Shown here: positions 6,171-9,781 of the stretch, in pieces
Position numbering within the stretch: the stretch's first letter is position 1
Layout: every line of letters starts with the position of its first letter
From: Planctomycetota bacterium
Lineage (GTDB): Bacteria; Planctomycetota; Phycisphaerae; WQYP01
Assembly (NCBI GenBank): GCA_021852245.1
Contig: JAJZNY010000217.1
Coordinates: 1 to 9,781 of the forward strand
Length of the DNA stretch: 9,781 nucleotides
Reading direction: 5' to 3'
Program-made: the position numbers and the translations under genes
The notes under the pieces: generated by a model
Told to the model about the DNA's origin: nothing
Seen by the model: the letters and a program-made list of their open reading frames with translations, nothing else
Database searches by the model: none

Positions 6171-7736
6171 ATGGATGAAAAATCAAAAAAAGGTTCGATG
6201 ACAGCCATTGTGGTCGCGGTATTTACGGCCGCGCTGGCCGGTCTGCTCTTCGGCTACGATACGGGCGTAGCATCGGGTATTCAAAAATACCTCCAGACTT
6301 ATTTTCACCTCAGTGCGGGGGGGCTGGGCTTTGTCATCGCCTGCCTGGATCTCGGGGCCATAGCCGGTGCCGCCTTGGCCGGAACGCTGGCCGATAAGTA
6401 CGGTCGAAAATCTGTCCTGCTGGTTTGCGCCGTCCTCTTTGCCGTCTCAGGGATTCTCTCCGCCATCCCGAATCAGGTTTGGGAATTGGTGGTGGCCCGA
6501 ATTCTCGGCGGCTTTGCCATCGGCGCATCCTCCATGGTCGCTCCGGTGTACATTGCGGAAATATCGCCTGAAAAACATCGTGGCAGATTGGGGTCGCTCT
6601 TCCAACTCGGCATCGTGGTGGGTATCGCCCTGGTCTATTGGGTTAATTACGCCATCGTCGTGCATGGTAATGCGCAGCACGCTCACGATATCGCCACGAT
6701 GACGCATTCATCCGCCATGTTGGCCATTCACAAGAGTGCAAATTGGAACCAGCGCATCGGCTGGCGTCTGATGCTCGGGTCGGAAGTGCTTCCCGCACTC
6801 CTGTTCCTGGTACTTTTGTTGGGGATTAAGGAAAGTCCGCGTTGGCTGATCGTCAATAATCGCGAAGACCACGCACGCACGATCCTTCAGCGGCGCTTCG
6901 GAACCGAGCAGGCGGAAAAGGAAATTGTCGCGGTCAAGCAGGTCGCCAGCGAGGAGGAGGGGCGGCTTTCCGAACTCTTCAAGCCGCAGTATCGCCTTCC
7001 GCTGATCGTCGCCCTTTTTCTAGCCGTCTTTTCGCAGTTCAGTGGTATTAATTCCATCATCTATTACGCCCCGCGCGTCTTCGCCGCCGCGGGCATGCAC
7101 ACCAGCAATGCCTTCGGTGCTACGGCGCTCATCGGCATGGTGAACCTTCTGTTCACATTTATTGCCGTCGGATTTGTGGATAAAGCAGGCCGTAAGCTGC
7201 TTCTGGCCATCGGTACCGCCATTCAGGTGGTGTCGCTTGCTTCCGTTGCGCTGGTGTTCAAGCTTGCGCCGCGCGAGGCGCAGATCACCGTCCATCATCA
7301 CGTCACATGGCAGGGCAGTATGTCCGCCGCTGCGTTTCATCGGCTCGCCGTCAGTCTCCACACTCACATTACCATGGCGCCGCACTTCGGCCAGACACAG
7401 GTACACATACTGCTCGTGAGCGTGCTGGTCTTTATTGCCGCCTTTGCCATGGCCATGGGGCCAATGCCGTGGATCATCATTTCAGAAATATTCCCCGCCC
7501 GTATCCGCGGCCGGGCCGCATCGGTTGGCGTACTGACCCTCTGGGCGGCGATTTTTGTGGTCGCACAGACATTCCCGGTGCTCAAAGAATATGCCGGGCT
7601 CACAACCACCTATATGCTGTATTCGATCTGCTCGCTGATCAGCTTCCTGTTCGTTATCTTCGTGTTGCCGGAAACCAAAGGACGCACGCTCGAGGAGATC
7701 GAACGGCACTGGCGTCACCGCTCGGCGCCGGTATGA
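6171..7736 (+). CDS. sugar porter family MFS transporter (XylE/GlcP-like)
   Basis: A 521-residue, 12-helix major facilitator of the sugar porter family, expected to import a hexose or pentose across the inner membrane by proton symport or facilitated diffusion. Diagnostic motifs are all present in order: GLLFGYDTGV in helix 1, GTLADKYGRKS after helix 2, ARILGGFAIG and the PVYIAEISPEKHRGRLGSLFQL signature, KESPRWL after helix 6, QFSGINSIIYYAP in helix 7, GFVDKAGRK after helix 8, GPMPWIIISEIFPARIRGRA in helix 10, and the closing PETKGRTLEEIE. It is longer than the usual 460-490 residues. Two insertions account for this: residues 165-194 between helices 5 and 6, and about 362-411 between helices 9 and 10. 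Both are rich in histidine and both are predicted periplasmic. It is the last gene of the mdh set. Family is certain; the sugar is not determined. Confidence 0.94.
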   Translation: MDEKSKKGSMTAIVVAVFTAALAGLLFGYDTGVASGIQKYLQTYFHLSAGGLGFVIACLDLGAIAGAALAGTLADKYGRKSVLLVCAVLFAVSGILSAIPNQVWELVVARILGGFAIGASSMVAPVYIAEISPEKHRGRLGSLFQLGIVVGIALVYWVNYAIVVHGNAQHAHDIATMTHSSAMLAIHKSANWNQRIGWRLMLGSEVLPALLFLVLLLGIKESPRWLIVNNREDHARTILQRRFGTEQAEKEIVAVKQVASEEEGRLSELFKPQYRLPLIVALFLAVFSQFSGINSIIYYAPRVFAAAGMHTSNAFGATALIGMVNLLFTFIAVGFVDKAGRKLLLAIGTAIQVVSLASVALVFKLAPREAQITVHHHVTWQGSMSAAAFHRLAVSLHTHITMAPHFGQTQVHILLVSVLVFIAAFAMAMGPMPWIIISEIFPARIRGRAASVGVLTLWAAIFVVAQTFPVLKEYAGLTTTYMLYSICSLISFLFVIFVLPETKGRTLEEIERHWRHRSAPV

Positions 7737-7768
7737 CGGCTCCCGACGCCGTATGAAAATTTCAATAC
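7737..7768. other. short convergent intergenic junction
   Basis: Only 25 bp separate the stops of the converging sugar porter and leftward secreted-protein genes. The segment 7751-7768 has an imperfect AT-rich dyad (GTATGAAA then TTTCAATAC, with one bulged base), overlapping the last codon and stop of the leftward gene. It lacks the GC stem and T-run of a standard intrinsic terminator, so I only note that termination for both genes must occur here or within the opposing gene. Confidence 0.3.
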
Positions 7769-8676
7769 CGTCCAAGATTGTGATACAACTGTACATAGGT
7801 CGGCATCAGGAAGTTGCGGTGCCGAAATTCGCTCACGATTCCGCTGATCCGCAGGATCGCCCGTGAATGAGCCTGCTTTTCCAGATCCTGCATCTGCTGT
7901 AATTGTGGCGAGGGCAGCAAAATGATCGGCGGATCGGGGGCATGCCGACCGTCGCTTAAAAATACAAACACCCACTGCCGCAGAATCGGATCGTAAAGCA
8001 TCCGCCCCATTCGATTCCAGATGTACGTGCCCTGGGTCACGGCCGGGGCCCAGCGCTCGCCCGGGCGATTCATATTCTGCAGCGGCACTTTTACCATTTT
8101 TGCCGGTCGGATGATGACATGTTCCGACGCTGGCGCGCTGATCGAATGGCTCAGTAATTGGCTCAAAACCATCGATGCACTTTCACGGCTCGCCCGCCGA
8201 CGGCTGATTTTCGTGTCGGACGCGTGCGCCCGCTCTCCAAACTGACTGGGGCGGTATATGTTGGGAGCAAGCAGCAGGTAGGCCCGATTGCCGAAAGTAC
8301 TCACACGCCCGCTCACCACCAGCAGCGGGTGCTTTCGGGACATTGCAATAAGCTTTTCAAGCGTGAGATTGGGCAATGCCAGCAGTGGCGGACCTGCAGT
8401 GGGGCGCTGCGGCAGCAATCGAACATAAAAGGCACCGGGTTTGTAGTCGGCTACCTTCACCAGAATGCGGTTAAGTTCCTGATTGTTGCGGTAGGAAATG
8501 GTGGAGAGTTTACGGGGCGCCTTCGCGTCGACGGCCGCATGTGTGCTGTTTTCTCCCGGCCGAGTCGCGGCAGAGCTGACCGCCGCATCCACCGGGTTCG
8601 GCAGCAGGATTGGGAGCACGGCGATGGCTCCCGCCAGCATCCATATCCCACAATACTGTTGATCTTTGCGTTTCAC
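7762..8676 (-). CDS. secreted protein with an internally duplicated domain, function unknown
   Basis: I do not recognise the family. From GTG 8676 the product is 304 residues. It begins with a basic KRK, then a hydrophobic run (MLAGAIAVLPILLP) and a likely signal-peptidase site after VDA near residue 31, so export is expected. Two segments, residues 69-141 and 221-298, align with each other. Both have NR near the start, an aromatic strand (FYVRLL / WVFVFL), PP then LLALP / IILLP, a polar helix, and V/I-SG-x-VS-x-F-x-x-R-x-Y/F-L then Y. The linker between them is basic and Ser-rich. GTG 8676 is preferred because GGAG (complement of 8686-8689) lies nine bases upstream and the upstream ATG at 8715 overlaps the proposed -10 box; that ATG would add 13 residues before the basic region and spoil the signal peptide. 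It diverges from the outer-membrane lipoprotein gene. A role at the envelope is an inference. Confidence 0.7.
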   Translation of the reverse strand: MKRKDQQYCGIWMLAGAIAVLPILLPNPVDAAVSSAATRPGENSTHAAVDAKAPRKLSTISYRNNQELNRILVKVADYKPGAFYVRLLPQRPTAGPPLLALPNLTLEKLIAMSRKHPLLVVSGRVSTFGNRAYLLLAPNIYRPSQFGERAHASDTKISRRRASRESASMVLSQLLSHSISAPASEHVIIRPAKMVKVPLQNMNRPGERWAPAVTQGTYIWNRMGRMLYDPILRQWVFVFLSDGRHAPDPPIILLPSPQLQQMQDLEKQAHSRAILRISGIVSEFRHRNFLMPTYVQLYHNLGRY

Positions 8677-8710
8677 CCGCACCAACTCCGGATCCAGTTC
8701 ACACCGCTTT

Positions 8711-8740
8711 ATCATACACCCATTGCATTTTAGATGCGAA
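8711..8740 (-). promoter_or_regulatory. promoter of the leftward secreted-protein gene
   Basis: On the minus strand TTCGCA (complement of 8735-8740, four of six -35 matches) is followed after 18 bp by TATGAT (complement of 8711-8716, five of six -10 matches). Transcription would start near 8704, downstream of the ATG at 8715, which supports translation from GTG 8676. It overlaps the rightward promoter described for the lipoprotein gene. Confidence 0.4.
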
Positions 8741-8753
8741 GCCTAATAATGGG
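8719..8753. repeat. nested dyad between divergent genes
   Basis: An outer inverted pair, CCCATT (8719-8724) and AATGGG (8748-8753), encloses an inner pair, GCAT (8725-8728) and ATGC (8734-8737) with a 5-nt loop. It sits exactly over both candidate promoters, where a shared regulator could bind. The arms are short and the arrangement asymmetric, so chance cannot be excluded. Confidence 0.3.
8723..8750 (+). promoter_or_regulatory. candidate promoter of the outer-membrane lipoprotein gene
   Basis: TTGCAT at 8723-8728 (only the TTG conserved) and AATAAT at 8745-8750 (five of six -10 matches) are separated by 16 bp. The start would be near 8757, about 22 bases before ATG 8779. The whole element interleaves with the leftward promoter, so the two genes could compete or be co-regulated from this 100-bp region. 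Confidence 0.3.
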
Positions 8754-8778
8754 TTTCGTAGCCGATGACCGGCTTTGA

Positions 8779-9781
8779 ATGGGACTGATGACTGAGGCAA
8801 AGACAACCGCCGACTTATACCCCGATGGCTCTCGACGCCGTCTGCAATACCTGTGCGCCGCGACCCTCTTGATCGGCATCGCTGCAATAGCCGGATGTAC
8901 CCAATATCATTCGCACCCGCTTCAACTGCAGGCCACGTTGAATCACTATCAGCAGCGAAGCTTTCTAAGTCCTCCCATTGAATCTTACGCCCGGCGCTAC
9001 GGCGGGCCGTCACCGAAGGATTTCCCGCATCGATGGACTCTCAATGAACTCAGCGTGGTCGCCTGGCATTGGAATCCAACCATTGCCGTGCTCCAGGCAC
9101 GCTTTCGGCAGCAGAAGGGAATTGTGACGCAGGCCAGCCTGCCACCCAATCCCACCATCCAGTTCCGGCCGCGATATTCGGCCAAGGTGCTGGGTAATCC
9201 GTGGACCCTCGGATTCACATTTAATATTCCCATTGAGACCGCCGGAAAAATTCAGGACAAAGTGCGGCAGGAGCAGGCGATTCTCGCCGCCCGCGGATGG
9301 GATATCCTCAGCGCCGCCTGGCGCATTCGCGTATCCCTGCGTGCTGATATCATCGATTGGGAATATCGGCGCCGCATTGCGCGGCTTAAGCAGGAATTGG
9401 CACAACGAGAGAAATCGCTTTTGACATTGATCACCGCCCGTTTTGCCGGCGGTGCGATCGCCCGCACGCAGTTAGCTCGCATTGAATTGCAGAGCCAGCG
9501 GGCCCGGATTACCGCAGCGCAAGCGCTGGCAAAAAAAACAATTGGACTGGATCAGATTGCCACGCAGCTTCATATTCCGGCGGCGCGGCTGCGGCAGATA
9601 AAGGTGGTCAATGCGCCTCTGCGGTTCCTTCCCGCGCCGAAGCGCTTGAAGCTCTCCGAAAATCTCCGCCTTGCCATGGCAAACCGCCTTGATGTTTACG
9701 CCCTCATCTGCCGCTACGATGCCGCGCAGCAGAATCTCAAATATCAGATCGCCAAACAGTATCCCAACATCCATCTGGGCC
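8779..9781 (+). CDS. TolC/CusC-family outer-membrane efflux lipoprotein, 3' end outside window
   Basis: Open from ATG 8779 to the right edge, giving 334 residues with no stop, so the C-terminus is missing. Family members form the trimeric outer-membrane duct of RND-type or related efflux systems. A basic n-region (SRRR, 18-21) and a hydrophobic stretch end in the lipobox IAGC, making Cys40 the probable lipidated residue. The mature part shows outer-membrane-factor features: PNP-x-I-Q (about 122-127), a strand GFTFNIPIETAGK, and then long amphipathic Gln/Arg/Ala-rich helices. These include the TARFAGGAIARTQLARIELQSQRAR segment characteristic of the first helical hairpin. A second duplicate half begins near LSENLRLAMANRLDVYAL. 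An in-frame stop precedes ATG 8779; ATG 8788 is an alternative start, and neither has a strong ribosome-binding site. Membrane-fusion and pump genes probably follow beyond the window. Confidence 0.85.
   Translation, partial: MGLMTEAKTTADLYPDGSRRRLQYLCAATLLIGIAAIAGCTQYHSHPLQLQATLNHYQQRSFLSPPIESYARRYGGPSPKDFPHRWTLNELSVVAWHWNPTIAVLQARFRQQKGIVTQASLPPNPTIQFRPRYSAKVLGNPWTLGFTFNIPIETAGKIQDKVRQEQAILAARGWDILSAAWRIRVSLRADIIDWEYRRRIARLKQELAQREKSLLTLITARFAGGAIARTQLARIELQSQRARITAAQALAKKTIGLDQIATQLHIPAARLRQIKVVNAPLRFLPAPKRLKLSENLRLAMANRLDVYALICRYDAAQQNLKYQIAKQYPNIHLG

Noticed and set aside
7751..7768. Bidirectional intrinsic terminator between the converging genes
   Set aside because: The dyad is AT-rich, imperfect and has no useful loop or flanking T-run.

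Overview
This is a GC-rich bacterial chromosome segment. A member of phylum Planctomycetota, perhaps of the Phycisphaerae type, is my best guess. The reasons are a very divergent BshC-like protein beside a family-2 glycosyltransferase, several unrecognised secreted proteins, and long or unusual signal-peptide N-termini. This assignment is an inference from gene content; there is no rRNA or marker protein to settle it. I see no rRNA, tRNA, CRISPR array, insertion sequence or phage gene.

Layout. Positions 1-522 contain no gene I can support, except possibly the first codons of a leftward gene at the left edge; they end in a good sigma70-type promoter. Positions 523-2950 carry two rightward genes 34 bp apart: a DPM1-like glycosyltransferase and a BshC-superfamily protein. 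A second good promoter (3054-3083) then drives a secreted protein with beta-propeller-like repeats (3113-4516). After a 201-bp gap comes a tightly spaced set: malate dehydrogenase (4718-5656), a small four-helix membrane protein (5706-6128) and a sugar-porter MFS transporter (6171-7736). The gaps of 49 and 42 bp suggest one transcript. A leftward secreted protein with a duplicated domain (7762-8676) converges on the transporter. It diverges from a TolC/CusC-type outer-membrane lipoprotein (8779 to the right edge, truncated), and the two share a compact promoter region.

How the genes may work together. Malate dehydrogenase plus the sugar porter suggests a sugar uptake and central carbon unit. 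The glycosyltransferase and BshC-like pair may belong to an envelope or low-molecular-weight thiol/amino-sugar conjugation pathway, but no BshA- or BshB-type gene is in the window. The terminal lipoprotein probably begins an efflux operon that continues beyond the right edge.

The most interesting items are the divergent BshC-like protein, the internally duplicated secreted protein, and two histidine-rich insertions predicted to face the periplasm in the sugar porter. I did not find a clearly new multi-gene system.
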